64,000 bases of DNA. Origin: Pseudomonas chlororaphis subsp. piscium. Lineage in GTDB: Bacteria > Pseudomonadota > Gammaproteobacteria > Pseudomonadales > Pseudomonadaceae. The position numbers and the translations under genes are program-made. The stretch lies in NCBI RefSeq assembly GCF_003850345.1, contig NZ_CP027707.1, forward strand, positions 682,001 to 746,000. The letters run 5' to 3'. The notes below the pieces were generated by a model. That model had not been told where the DNA came from and did not search any database. It saw only the letters and a program-made list of their open reading frames with translations. Shown one piece after another: positions 11,735 through 19,869 of the stretch; positions within the stretch are counted from its first letter, which is position 1, and each line of letters starts with the position of its first letter.

Positions 11735-12157
11735 TTAAACCAGACCTTTCTCTTCCAGGCGATCACGGCCGCCTTCAGCTACAGCTTGGCCCAGGGGAGT
11801 GCGATCGAAGCCGTCTTCAGCCAGGGTCTGGCCTTGTGGAGTGCGGTCGCTGCCATCGGAAGCCAGGGTCTGGCCTTGTGGAGTGCGGTCGCTACCGTCG
11901 GAAGCCAGGGTCTGGCCTTGTGGGGTGCGGTCGCTACCGTCGGAAGCCAGGGTCTGGCCTTGTGGGGTGCGGTCGCTGCCATCGGAAGCCAGGGTTTGGC
12001 CTTGTGGAGTGCGGTCGCCACCATCGGCAGCCAGAGTCTGGGTGAATACCGAGGTGCTTGCCTTGACTTGTGGGGTAGCCTGTTCGGCGGCTGGCAGGGC
12101 GAAAGCGTTGGCTGCCAGAATCGAGAGGGTCAGGCTAAGCAGTAATTGGCGTTTCAT
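11735..12157 (-). CDS. Small secreted protein of tandem 14-residue repeats, function unknown
   Basis: 140-residue protein. A clear Sec signal peptide MKRQLLLSLTLSILAANAFA (cleavage probably after residue 20) is followed by a 20-residue linker, then six full 14-residue repeats (residues 41-124, consensus TLASDGSDRTPQGQ, four of them identical), a partial seventh (AVAEGGRDR) and a basic/acidic tail. The frame is open upstream to 12256, but the ATG at 12157 has AAGGAG 8 bases before it and starts the signal peptide. No cysteine, no membrane anchor and no known domain; the repeats are hydrophilic and probably disordered. It has its own terminator and an AT-rich promoter region, so it is likely expressed alone. 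Confidence 0.82.
   Translation of the reverse strand: MKRQLLLSLTLSILAANAFALPAAEQATPQVKASTSVFTQTLAADGGDRTPQGQTLASDGSDRTPQGQTLASDGSDRTPQGQTLASDGSDRTPQGQTLASDGSDRTPQGQTLAEDGFDRTPLGQAVAEGGRDRLEEKGLV
11759..12037. repeat. Tandem 42-bp repeat array encoding the 14-residue repeats
   Basis: About six and a half 42-bp units in phase with the reading frame of the secreted repeat protein. The central units are nearly identical at DNA level (GTCTGGCCTTGTGG recurs every 42 bases on the plus strand), pointing to recent expansion or gene conversion. Open frames on the opposite strand are by-products of the repeat. Confidence 0.92.
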
Positions 12158-12545
12158 GATGAGTTGCTCCTTGGGAGGGCGATAAAGTGGGTACGGAGCC
12201 AATGTTACGCGCGCTAATTCGATATAAAAGTTCATAAAGACAATGGTAATAATCAACAGAATTGATTGTTCGGCCCGAGGGCTCTAGAACGGGCCTTTTC
12301 GAAGAAGGGTTTTGCACCGGGGTGGGTATTTTCGACCCATCTGCGCCTCGCAAAAGTGCGGCGGCGGTAACGCCAAGCTGGCGCTTCGGTCAGAAAAATC
12401 CGTGCTTGTGTGTCTGATTCGCGGCTTTGGGTTAAACCTGCGGGCCGTTTGTCAGTCCTAGTTTTCATGACCGGTGGATTTCAACCCCGGCAGTTCATGA
12501 GGGCGTCGCCATCCAGGCGCCCGTCAGTAGTCAGGAGCCCTGTGC
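12158..12545. other. Divergent intergenic region between the repeat-protein and AsmA genes
   Basis: 388 bases without a supported gene. The left part (12195-12270) is markedly AT-rich and should hold the promoter of the repeat-protein gene. It includes a perfect inverted repeat AATCAA-N5-TTGATT at 12251-12267 that could be an operator. The right part should hold the asmA promoter; a ribosome-binding site AGGAG lies at 12533-12537. Nothing else is recognised. Confidence 0.5.
12251..12267. promoter_or_regulatory. Inverted repeat upstream of the repeat-protein gene
   Basis: AATCAA CAGAA TTGATT, a perfect 6-bp dyad with 5-base spacer, about 95 bases upstream of the start codon at 12157 in the AT-rich promoter region. 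Candidate regulator-binding site; the regulator is unknown. Confidence 0.4.
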
Positions 12546-14621
12546 ATGACGCGCACCCGTAAAATTCTCGCCTGGACAGTCGGTAGCCTTTTCCTGCTGC
12601 TGGCCGTGCTGGTACTGATCATCGCGTTCTTCGATTGGAACCGGATCAAGCCGCCACTCAATGCCAAAGTCTCCGAAGAGCTGCATCGCCCCTTCGCCAT
12701 CAACGGCAACCTGGCGGTGATCTGGCAGCGCGAGCCCGACGAAGGCGGCTGGCGGGCCTGGGTGCCGTGGCCGCATGTGGTGGCCGAAGACCTGACCCTG
12801 GGCAACCCCGAGTGGTCCAAGGCGCCGCAGATGGTCAGCCTCAAGCGCGTCGAATTGCGTATTTCACCCCTGGCATTGCTGGCGCAGCGCGTGCGCATTC
12901 CGCGTATCGACCTCACCGAGCCGAATGCCGCCCTCGAGCGCCTGGCCGACGGCCGCGCCAACTGGACTTTCCAGTTCGACCCGAAAGACCCGAACGCCGA
13001 ACCCTCCAACTGGGTGGTGGATATCGGCGCCATCGGCTTCGACAAAGGGCATATCACCCTCAATGACCAAAACCTGAAAACCCGCCTCGACCTGCTGGTC
13101 GATCCGCTGGGCAAGCCGATTCCATTCAGCGACATCGTCGGCGACAAGGCGGCGAAGAAAGCCGAGGAGAAAGGCTCCGCGCCCCAGTCCTATGCCTTTG
13201 CCTTCAAGGCCAAGGGGCAGTATCACGGCCAGGCGCTGGCCGGCTCCGGCAAGATCGGCGGCCTGTTGGCGCTGCAGGAGGCGAACAAGCCGTTCCCGCT
13301 GCAGGTCCAGGCCACGATCGGCGATACCCGCGTCGAACTGGCCGGCACCCTGACCGACCCGCTGAACCTCGGCGCTCTGGATTTGCGCATGAAGCTCGCC
13401 GGCACCAGCCTGGGCAACCTGTACCCGCTGACCGGTGTGACCCTGCCGGACTCGCCGGCCTATGCCACCGATGGCCACCTGACCGCGCAGCTGCGCGATC
13501 CGTCCGGGGCGAAGTTCCAGTACGAAGACTTCAACGGCAAGATCGGCGACAGCGACATTCACGGCAACTTGACCTACGTCGCCAGCCAGCCACGGCCCAA
13601 GCTGAGTGGCGCGCTGGTGTCCAATCAGTTGCTGTTCAGCGACCTGGCGCCGCTGATCGGCGCCGACTCCAACGCCGAGCAGAAGGCCCGTGGCGGCGAC
13701 AGCAAGCAGCCGGCGGACAAGGTGCTGCCGGTGGAAGAGTTCCGCACCGAGCGCTGGCGTGACATGGACGCCGATGTCGAATTCACCGGCAAGCGCATCG
13801 TCCACAGCGCCGATTTACCCTTCACCGACCTGTACACCCACCTGGTGCTCGACGACGGGCGCCTGAGCCTGGAGCCGCTGCGTTTCGGCGTGGCCGGCGG
13901 CAAGCTGGACGCGCAGATTCGCCTCAACGGCCAGGCCACGCCGCTGGAAGGCCGAGCCAAGCTGACCGCGCGCAACTTCAAGCTCAAGCAGCTGTTCCCG
14001 ACCTTCGAGCCGATGAAAACCAGCTTCGGCGAACTCAACGGCGATGCCGATATCGCCGGGCGCGGCAATTCGGTGGCGGCCCTGCTCGGCAGCGCCAACG
14101 GCGAGCTGAAGATGCTGATCAACGACGGCGCCATCAGCCGCAGCCTGATGGAGATCGCCGGGCTCAACGTCGGCAACTATGTGATCGGCAAGATGTTTGG
14201 CGACAAGGAAGTGAAGATCAATTGCGCCGCCGCCGACTTCGGCATCAAGACCGGCCTGGCCACCAGTCGCCTGTTCGTGTTCGATACCGAGAACGCGATC
14301 ATCTACATCGACGGCACCGCGAACATGGCCAGCGAGCGGTTGGACCTGACCATCACCCCGGAATCCAAGGGCCTGCGCCTGTTCTCCCTGCGTTCGCCGC
14401 TCTATGTGCAAGGTAAGTTCATCAAGCCGGAGGCCGGGGTCAAGGCCGTGCCGCTGATGTTGCGCGGGGCCGGCATGGTGGCGCTCGGGGTGATCGCCGG
14501 GCCGGCGGCCGGGCTGCTGGCGCTGGTGGCACCGAGCGGCGGCGAGCCGAACCAGTGCGCGCCGCTGCTTCAGCAGATGCGCTCGGGCAAGGCGCCGGTG
14601 GCGGTCAAGGCGACCCGTTAA
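12546..14621 (+). CDS. AsmA family protein
   Basis: 691-residue inner-membrane-anchored periplasmic protein. One N-terminal TM helix (residues about 10-30, FLLLAVLVLIIAFFDW) is followed by a long beta-rich AsmA domain with the typical FNRDAL-like opening replaced by DWNRIKPPLNAKVSEELHR, and a conserved C-terminal AsmA region ending in a hydrophobic Gly/Ala stretch (about 630-660). AsmA-like proteins belong to the bridge-like lipid-transfer (TamB/YhdP/AsmA) group affecting outer-membrane lipid homeostasis. Start ATG at 12546 has AGGAG 8 bases upstream. Single-gene unit, followed by a REP pair. Confidence 0.9.
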   Translation: MTRTRKILAWTVGSLFLLLAVLVLIIAFFDWNRIKPPLNAKVSEELHRPFAINGNLAVIWQREPDEGGWRAWVPWPHVVAEDLTLGNPEWSKAPQMVSLKRVELRISPLALLAQRVRIPRIDLTEPNAALERLADGRANWTFQFDPKDPNAEPSNWVVDIGAIGFDKGHITLNDQNLKTRLDLLVDPLGKPIPFSDIVGDKAAKKAEEKGSAPQSYAFAFKAKGQYHGQALAGSGKIGGLLALQEANKPFPLQVQATIGDTRVELAGTLTDPLNLGALDLRMKLAGTSLGNLYPLTGVTLPDSPAYATDGHLTAQLRDPSGAKFQYEDFNGKIGDSDIHGNLTYVASQPRPKLSGALVSNQLLFSDLAPLIGADSNAEQKARGGDSKQPADKVLPVEEFRTERWRDMDADVEFTGKRIVHSADLPFTDLYTHLVLDDGRLSLEPLRFGVAGGKLDAQIRLNGQATPLEGRAKLTARNFKLKQLFPTFEPMKTSFGELNGDADIAGRGNSVAALLGSANGELKMLINDGAISRSLMEIAGLNVGNYVIGKMFGDKEVKINCAAADFGIKTGLATSRLFVFDTENAIIYIDGTANMASERLDLTITPESKGLRLFSLRSPLYVQGKFIKPEAGVKAVPLMLRGAGMVALGVIAGPAAGLLALVAPSGGEPNQCAPLLQQMRSGKAPVAVKATR

Positions 14622-14633
14622 GCGAGCGACCTT

Positions 14634-14755
14634 ATCGCGAGCAACGCCTTCCTCGCAGGAGCAGCCGGTCGACGCTCGATTGCTCGCGATGAACGATAAC
14701 GCGGTACTACGGACACTCCGCGGTGCCTGGATCGCGGGCAAGCCTCGCTCCTACG
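14634..14755. repeat. REP-type composite element
   Basis: ATCGCGAGCAACGCC...CTCGCAGGAGC at the left, then a GGTCGACGCTCGATTGC core, the ATGAACGATAACGCGGT spacer shared with 4020 and 29476, and an inverted copy ATCGCGGGCAAGCCTCGCTCC ending near 14755. Lies between convergent asmA and the LysR gene. Confidence 0.82.
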
Positions 14756-14792
14756 GGGACGGATGACCCCACGCATCCAGCGTAGGAGGGCA

Positions 14793-15704
14793 TCAGCCAG
14801 CGGCGAGCATCGGATGCCCGGCCGCCTGGGCTTCTTCGCGCAGCCACTGGAAAAACGCCCGCACCGGCGGATGCCGTTCGCGCCCGGGCACGCACAAGGC
14901 GCTGTAGCCCGCGCCGTCGACATGGATCTCGGGGCGATAGGGCACCAGCAGGCCGCTGCCCACGCTTTCCGACACCAGGATATTGCTGGCCAGCACCAGG
15001 CCCTGGCCGGCGATGGCCGCTTGCAGGGCGTAGTGTTCCTCGTCGTATTCGCGAAACACCGGGCGGTCCTGCATCCAGCTTTCCTGCGCCTTGTCGCACC
15101 AGGCCTCCCAGCCATGGGCGTAGAGCTTGGAGTTGTGCCAGCGCACGCTGATCAGCGTCGGCGTTTGCTGGTGGGCCTGGGCCACCTGCTCCGGCGAGCC
15201 GTAGACCGCGAAGCACTCATCGAACAGGCACAGCCCGTAGAGATTCGGGTAGTTGTCCAGGCTGTAGCGGATCACCAGGTCGACACTCGCATCCTGCTGC
15301 AGGTCGATGACCTCGCAATTGGTGTCCAGGCGCAGGTTGATGTTCGGGTACCGGGCATAAAAACGCCCCAGGCGCGGCACCAGCCACAGCGCGGCGAAGG
15401 CCGGCGTGGTGGAGATCATCAGGTTCGCGCCGCTGCGTTGCGGGCGCAGGCTGTCGACGCTCTGCGCCACTTCCAGCAAGGCGCCGTGCAGGCTGTGGAA
15501 CAGGCGTTCGCCGCATTCGGTCAGGCGCACCTGGCGCGGCAGGCGCTGGAACAGCGGCACGCCCAGCCAGCTTTCCAGGGAGCGGATCTGGTGGGAAATC
15601 GCCGTGGGCGTAACCGACAGTTCCTCGGCGGCGGCCTTGAAACTCAGGAGCCGGGACGCCGATTCGAAGGCGCGCAAAGCGGTCAGCGGCAGGTTGGCAA
15701 ACAT
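14793..15704 (-). CDS. LysR family transcriptional regulator (GcvA-like)
   Basis: 303-residue LTTR. The N-terminal winged HTH lies at residues about 5-65 (LTALRAFESASRLLSFKAAAEELSVTPTAISHQI is the HTH region, here spanning residues 7-41), followed by a linker helix and a periplasmic-binding-like effector domain (about 90-295). The subfamily resembles GcvA/AmpR-type regulators. It is divergent from the azoreductase gene with a 141-base shared region carrying a perfect 8-bp inverted repeat, so it likely controls that gene and itself. Confidence 0.88.
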   Translation of the reverse strand: MFANLPLTALRAFESASRLLSFKAAAEELSVTPTAISHQIRSLESWLGVPLFQRLPRQVRLTECGERLFHSLHGALLEVAQSVDSLRPQRSGANLMISTTPAFAALWLVPRLGRFYARYPNINLRLDTNCEVIDLQQDASVDLVIRYSLDNYPNLYGLCLFDECFAVYGSPEQVAQAHQQTPTLISVRWHNSKLYAHGWEAWCDKAQESWMQDRPVFREYDEEHYALQAAIAGQGLVLASNILVSESVGSGLLVPYRPEIHVDGAGYSALCVPGRERHPPVRAFFQWLREEAQAAGHPMLAAG

Positions 15705-15743
15705 AAAGGGTCACCTTATGGGTGAAATGGATTCATCCTGATC

Positions 15744-15784
15744 AACTATTGCTCATTTGTTCACGGGGGCCGGCATCAATAGTT
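15744..15784. promoter_or_regulatory. Inverted repeat in the LysR/azoreductase divergent promoter
   Basis: AACTATTG (15744-15751) and its exact complement CAATAGTT (15777-15784) are separated by 25 bases, centred between the divergent start codons. The layout fits paired LysR-type recognition and activation sites. Confidence 0.55.
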
Positions 15785-15845
15785 TTATTCCCACCCAGGA
15801 AGGCTTTTACGGTCTTCCGCAATTATCCAGGATGAGGAATGACAG

Positions 15846-16484
15846 ATGAGCAGAATTCTAGCAGTACATGGCAGCCCCCGTGGCGAACGCTCCCATTCGC
15901 GGCGGCTGACGGAAGGCTTTCTCCAGGCCTGGCTCGAGGCCCATCCCCAGGGCCAGCTGACCCGTCGGGAAGTCGGCCGGGCCTCGCTGCCCCATGTCAG
16001 CGAGGCCTTCGTCGCCGCGGCGTTTTATCCCGAACCCCAGGCGCGGCCCCTGTCGATGCAGGCCGACCTGGCCTTGAGCGACGAGCTGGTGACCGAGTTG
16101 CTGGAGCATGAGCTGCTGGTGATTTCGGCGCCGATGTACAACTTCAGCGTGCCCAGCGGCCTCAAGGCCTGGGTCGACCAGATCGTGCGCCTGGGCCTGA
16201 CCTTCAATACCGTCCAGGACAACGGCATCGCCCAGTACGAGCCGCTGGTGCGGGGCAAGAAAGCGCTGATCGTCACCAGCCGCGGCGGCTTCGGCTTTGG
16301 CCCGGGCGGCGAGCTGGAGGCCATGAACCATGCCGACCCATGGCTGCGCACCGCGCTGGGTTTTATCGGCATCGACGACGTCACGGTGGTCGCGGCGGAA
16401 GGCGAGGAATCGGCCGAGCGCACGTTCCAGGTGTCCTGCGCCGAAGCCGAGCAACGCTTGCTGGCGCTGGCGCGGACCTTCTGA
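15846..16484 (+). CDS. FMN-dependent NADH-azoreductase / NAD(P)H quinone oxidoreductase (AzoR family)
   Basis: 212-residue flavodoxin-fold reductase. The FMN phosphate loop is [13 protein letters not shown] at about residues 10-22, the flavin-contact segment [14 protein letters not shown] is at about 96-109, and the SRGGFG motif (139-146) completes the AzoR pattern. Such enzymes reduce quinones and azo compounds by two-electron transfer, usually for detoxification. Start ATG at 15846 gives [13 protein letters not shown]. The next gene (SMR transporter) begins 9 bases downstream with a GGAGG site, so both form a bicistronic unit opposite the LysR gene. Confidence 0.9.
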   Translation: MSRILAVHGSPRGERSHSRRLTEGFLQAWLEAHPQGQLTRREVGRASLPHVSEAFVAAAFYPEPQARPLSMQADLALSDELVTELLEHELLVISAPMYNFSVPSGLKAWVDQIVRLGLTFNTVQDNGIAQYEPLVRGKKALIVTSRGGFGFGPGGELEAMNHADPWLRTALGFIGIDDVTVVAAEGEESAERTFQVSCAEAEQRLLALARTF

Positions 16485-16493
16485 GGAGGCGAT

Positions 16494-16799
16494 ATGGCCT
16501 GGCTGTTCTTGCTGATCGCCGCTGCCTTCGAAGTCACCTTCGCCATGGGCATGAAGTACGCCGAGGGTTTCACCCGGTTATGGCCGTCGCTGCTGACGGT
16601 GGTGGCCGCGCTGGGCGGCATCTACTTCCTGACCCTGGCGATGCGTGAGTTGCCGGTGAGCATCGCCTACCCGATCTGGACCGCCATCGGCTCCCTGGGC
16701 ACGGTGTTCCTCGGTTTTGCCTTGCTGGGGGAGAGCCTGACGCTGGTCAAGCTGGTGTCGGTGGGGCTGATCGTGGCCGGGGTGGTGGGGTTGAAATAG
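16494..16799 (+). CDS. Small multidrug resistance (SMR) transporter, SugE/Gdx-like
   Basis: 101-residue protein of four TM helices. The conserved membrane Glu is in AAFEVTFAMGMKY (Glu13), and the second-half signature is PVSIAYPIWTAIGSLGTVF. SMR proteins act as dual-topology dimers exchanging protons for guanidinium (Gdx/SugE) or lipophilic cations (EmrE/QacE). The short length and the TM3 motif lean towards the SugE/Gdx side, but this is not decisive, and no guanidine riboswitch is seen. GGAGG is 4-8 bases upstream and it is co-transcribed with the azoreductase. Confidence 0.85.
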   Translation: MAWLFLLIAAAFEVTFAMGMKYAEGFTRLWPSLLTVVAALGGIYFLTLAMRELPVSIAYPIWTAIGSLGTVFLGFALLGESLTLVKLVSVGLIVAGVVGLK

Positions 16800-16808
16800 C
16801 CTATCCCT

Positions 16809-16979
16809 TGTAGGAGCGAAGCTTGCTCGCGATGGGCGGCGTAGCAGCCCCAAACCCGCTTCGGTTTTACTGGAGGAAATCCATTGCCTGAACCGGAGCT
16901 ATCGCGAGCAAGCTTCGCTCCTACAGACCCGGGGCGATCTATTTATTGCCAATCCCCTGTAGCGAGCTTGCTCGCGTTA
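16809..16979. repeat. REP pair with an extra degenerate third copy
   Basis: TGTAGGAGCGAAGCTTGCTCG at 16809, an inverted copy ending CTACAG at 16926, and a decayed copy TGTAGCGAGCTTGCTCGCGT at 16958-16977. Lies between the SMR and lipase genes. Confidence 0.83.
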
Positions 16980-17107
16980 GCCTTGGGGGAATGTCATACA
17001 GTGGTCGCGAAGCTGTCATCTTGGCTGTCGATGCTCTTGGCTGTTGTCCCGCATCCAGCCTTGGGCGCCGCTGTCCCTGATACCAGTCCGATCACAAGGA
17101 TGTTCCC

Positions 17108-17998
17108 ATGTCCCAAGAGCTTGCCACGCGTTACCCGCTGGTCCTGGTCCCCGGCATGCTGGGGTTTATCCGGCTGGTGCTGTACTCCTACTGGTTCGGC
17201 ATCGAGTCGGCGTTGCGCCGCGGCGGGGCCACGGTGATTGCCGTGCAGGTTTCGCCGCTGCATAGCACCGAGGTGCGCGGCGAGCAGTTGCTGGCGCGGA
17301 TCGAGGAGATCCGCCGTGAAACCGGCGCCGACAAGGTCAACCTGATCGGCCACAGTCAGGGGGCGCTCACCGCCCGCTACGCCGCGGCCAAACGGCCGGA
17401 GTGGGTGGCCTCGGTGACCTCGGTGGCCGGGCCCAACCATGGCTCGGAGCTGGCCGACTACATCGAGCGCCACCATTCCATCGACACCCTGCGCGGGCGC
17501 GTGCTGAGTTTTATCCTGCAAATGATTGCCGTGCTGATGAGCTGGCTGGACACCGGCTATCGCGGGCCGAAGCTGCCGGCGGATATCCATGCCTCGCACC
17601 GTTCGCTGACCAGCGAGGGCGTGGCGCTGTTCAACCGCCAGTACCCCCAGGGCCTGCCGGAGACCTGGGGCGGGCAGGGGCCGGAAGAGGTCAACGGGGT
17701 GCGTTACTACTCCTGGTCCGGCACCTTGCAGCCGGGCAAGACCAATCGCGGGCGCAACCTGTTCGACGGCACCAACCGCAGCTGCCGGCTGTTCGCCAGG
17801 ACCTTTGTCCGCGAGGCCGGGCAGTGCGATGGCATGGTCGGCCGCTACAGCTCGCACCTGGGCACGGTGATTGGCGACGATTACCCCCTGGACCACTTCG
17901 ATATCGTCAACCAGTCGCTGGGGTTGGTGGGCCGGGGCGCCGAGCCGATCCGGCTGTTCGTCGAGCATGCGCAGCGGTTGAAAGCGGCGGGGGTATAG
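17108..17998 (+). CDS. Triacylglycerol lipase, subfamily I.1, lacking a signal peptide
   Basis: 296-residue alpha/beta hydrolase. The oxyanion region is LVPGMLGF, the nucleophile elbow GHSQG has Ser83, Asp241 is in CDGMVGRYSSHLG and His263 in LDHFDIVNQ, all in the spacing of Pseudomonas/Proteus lipases of subfamily I.1. The N-terminus (MSQELATRYPLVLVPGM) has no signal peptide and no lif foldase gene follows, which fits the Proteus/psychrotrophic-Pseudomonas branch rather than LipA-LipB. Export route and natural ester substrate are unknown. The stop is 27 bases from the convergent EamA gene. Confidence 0.88.
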   Translation: MSQELATRYPLVLVPGMLGFIRLVLYSYWFGIESALRRGGATVIAVQVSPLHSTEVRGEQLLARIEEIRRETGADKVNLIGHSQGALTARYAAAKRPEWVASVTSVAGPNHGSELADYIERHHSIDTLRGRVLSFILQMIAVLMSWLDTGYRGPKLPADIHASHRSLTSEGVALFNRQYPQGLPETWGGQGPEEVNGVRYYSWSGTLQPGKTNRGRNLFDGTNRSCRLFARTFVREAGQCDGMVGRYSSHLGTVIGDDYPLDHFDIVNQSLGLVGRGAEPIRLFVEHAQRLKAAGV

Positions 17999-18025
17999 CC
18001 AGAGAGGTCTTGAGATGACGATCCG

Positions 18026-18913
18026 TCAGACGACGCTGGCCTTGCGTCCCAGCACTGTGGTCCAGCGTTCCGACAGAATCACCCCGCCCAGGGTCAGCAC
18101 CCCACCCACCAAGTGATACAGCGCCAGCTGTTCATGCAGCACCACTGCGGCAATCAGCGCGGTGATCAGCGGCAGCAGGTTGAAGAACAGCGTGGTGCGG
18201 CTCGGCCCCAGGCGCACCACCGCCTGCATCCAGGCCAGCGGCGCGAGCATCGAGGCCAGCAGGCAGGCATAGAGCACCAGGGGAATGTTGTGCAGGGTCA
18301 GGCCGGTTTTCGGCGAGGCCAAAAACAGCGGAAACAGCACCACCACAGCCACCAGCACCTGCAGGTACAACAGCACCAGTGGCGGCAGGCGCAGCTGCCA
18401 TTTTTTCAGCAGGGTGCTGTAGATCGCATAGGCCAGGGTGGCGATCAGCATCATCGCGTCACCCAGGTTCACCCCGTGTTCCAGCAGAGCGGCCAGGCTG
18501 CCGGACGACACCACCACCAGCACCCCGGCAAACGACAGCACCGCACCGACCAGGGCGCCGGCCGTCAGGCGCTGGCCGAGGCTGGCGATCGCCATGGCCA
18601 GCGACATCAGCGGCATCAGCGAGAGGATGATGCCCATGTTGGTGGCCGAGGTCAGTGTCGCGGCGAAGTAGGCCAGGCTCTGATACACCGCCATGCCCAG
18701 CACGCCGAGGATGAAGATCTTGCCCAGGTTCGGACGGATCACCGCCCACTGGGCGACCACCGCCTTGAGCATGAAGGGCGTGAACAACAGACCGGCCAGC
18801 AGCCAGCGATAGAAGCCGATCTCCGCGGGGAAGATCGCCCCGACCGCCAGCTTGTTGATGACGGTATTGCCGGCCCAGATAAAGACGGCCAGTAACGGAT
18901 AAGCGTATTGCAT
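18026..18913 (-). CDS. DMT superfamily EamA-domain transporter
   Basis: 295-residue inner-membrane protein with ten predicted TM helices in two EamA repeats (residues about 3-135 and 150-285), typical of drug/metabolite exporters such as RhtA- or YdcZ-like proteins. Substrate is unknown. It diverges from the AraC regulator gene over a 96-base region containing a perfect 9-bp inverted repeat, suggesting that the regulator controls this exporter. Confidence 0.86.
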   Translation of the reverse strand: MQYAYPLLAVFIWAGNTVINKLAVGAIFPAEIGFYRWLLAGLLFTPFMLKAVVAQWAVIRPNLGKIFILGVLGMAVYQSLAYFAATLTSATNMGIILSLMPLMSLAMAIASLGQRLTAGALVGAVLSFAGVLVVVSSGSLAALLEHGVNLGDAMMLIATLAYAIYSTLLKKWQLRLPPLVLLYLQVLVAVVVLFPLFLASPKTGLTLHNIPLVLYACLLASMLAPLAWMQAVVRLGPSRTTLFFNLLPLITALIAAVVLHEQLALYHLVGGVLTLGGVILSERWTTVLGRKASVV

Positions 18914-18953
18914 GAGGACAACCAGAACGTTGATGAAGGGTGATTATCCCTCT

Positions 18954-18985
18954 GTCTGGATCCAGGCCTATACTTCGATCCAGAC
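18954..18985. promoter_or_regulatory. Inverted repeat in the EamA/AraC divergent promoter
   Basis: GTCTGGATC (18954-18962) and GATCCAGAC (18977-18985), a perfect 9-bp dyad with 14-base spacer. A TATACT -10-like hexamer lies inside the spacer (18969-18974), as expected for an operator overlapping the promoter of the AraC-family gene. Confidence 0.6.
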
Positions 18986-19009
18986 AACCCGCCCCTGAAT
19001 CCGGACAGC

Positions 19010-19798
19010 ATGAGCAAAAAACACATCGACCTGCTGCCCTTCAGCGGTCTGCCGGCCCCGGTGTACTTTCGTTATGCCGATTTCGATGCCCACAGCCATG
19101 CGCTGGAACATCGCCACCCCTGGGGTTGCCTGGAATATTCGGCCCATGGCGTGATGCACATGGAGATCGCCGGCCAGCGCTTTATGTCGCCGCCGCAGTA
19201 CGCCATCTGGATTCCGCCGGGCACCGAGCACAGCTTCTACAGCCCGCAGCCGATCGTGTACCGCGCCGTGTGCCTGGCCCCGGAGCTGTGCCGGGTGCTG
19301 CCGCAGCAGGCCTGCACCCTGGCCATCAGCGATATTCTCAAGGCGATCCTCAAGGACTTCGCCGCGCGCGACGTGCAGATCCCCGAGCAGGAGGCGGACA
19401 GCCGCCTGGCCCAGGTGATGCTCGACCAGTTGCAACAGGCCCCGGTGCATGACGGTTACCTGCCTTATGCCAGCAGCCCGTCCTTGCTTGGTGTGCTGGA
19501 GGCGTTGCAGGCCGCCCCGGGGGATAACCGCGCGCTGGCCGATTGGGCGCGGCAGATCCATGTCAGCGAACGCACCCTGGCCCGGCAATTCGTGCGCGAA
19601 CTGGGCATGAGTTTCGGCGAGTGGCGCCAGCGCCTGCGCTTCCTGGCGTCCATCGAAGCGCTGGATAGTGCGCGCAGTGTCCAGGAGGTGGCGTTCGACA
19701 TGGGCTATAGCAGCGCTTCGGCATTTATCGCGATGTTTCAGCGCCAGGCCGGTTGCACCCCCGAGCAGTACCGGCGCACCAGCCTACAGAACAGGTGA
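19010..19798 (+). CDS. AraC family transcriptional regulator
   Basis: 262-residue regulator with an N-terminal cupin (HRHPWGCLEYSAHGVMHMEI at about 30-50, then IWIPPGTEHSFY) and a C-terminal double-HTH AraC domain from about residue 160 (SERTLARQFVRELGMSFGEW and DMGYSSASAFIAMFQRQAG). This architecture is found in small-molecule-responsive regulators that control an adjacent efflux or catabolic gene. The divergent EamA exporter is the likely target. ATG at 19010. Confidence 0.9.
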   Translation: MSKKHIDLLPFSGLPAPVYFRYADFDAHSHALEHRHPWGCLEYSAHGVMHMEIAGQRFMSPPQYAIWIPPGTEHSFYSPQPIVYRAVCLAPELCRVLPQQACTLAISDILKAILKDFAARDVQIPEQEADSRLAQVMLDQLQQAPVHDGYLPYASSPSLLGVLEALQAAPGDNRALADWARQIHVSERTLARQFVRELGMSFGEWRQRLRFLASIEALDSARSVQEVAFDMGYSSASAFIAMFQRQAGCTPEQYRRTSLQNR

Positions 19799-19869
19799 AC
19801 CTGTAACAGGGTTTGTCTACACTGCGCTGGAGGCCGCGCCCGTCGGTGCGGTAACAAGGAGAAAACTCC

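Noticed and set aside
11799..12185. Plus-strand frame with a repeated VWPCGVRSLPSEA-like unit
   Set aside because: It is the antisense of the 42-bp repeat array. The minus-strand frame has the signal peptide, ribosome-binding site and terminator.
19799..19869. Possible PhoB box before psiF (CTGTAAC-N4-TTGTCTA)
   Set aside because: Too many mismatches to the direct CTGTCAT repeats to claim.
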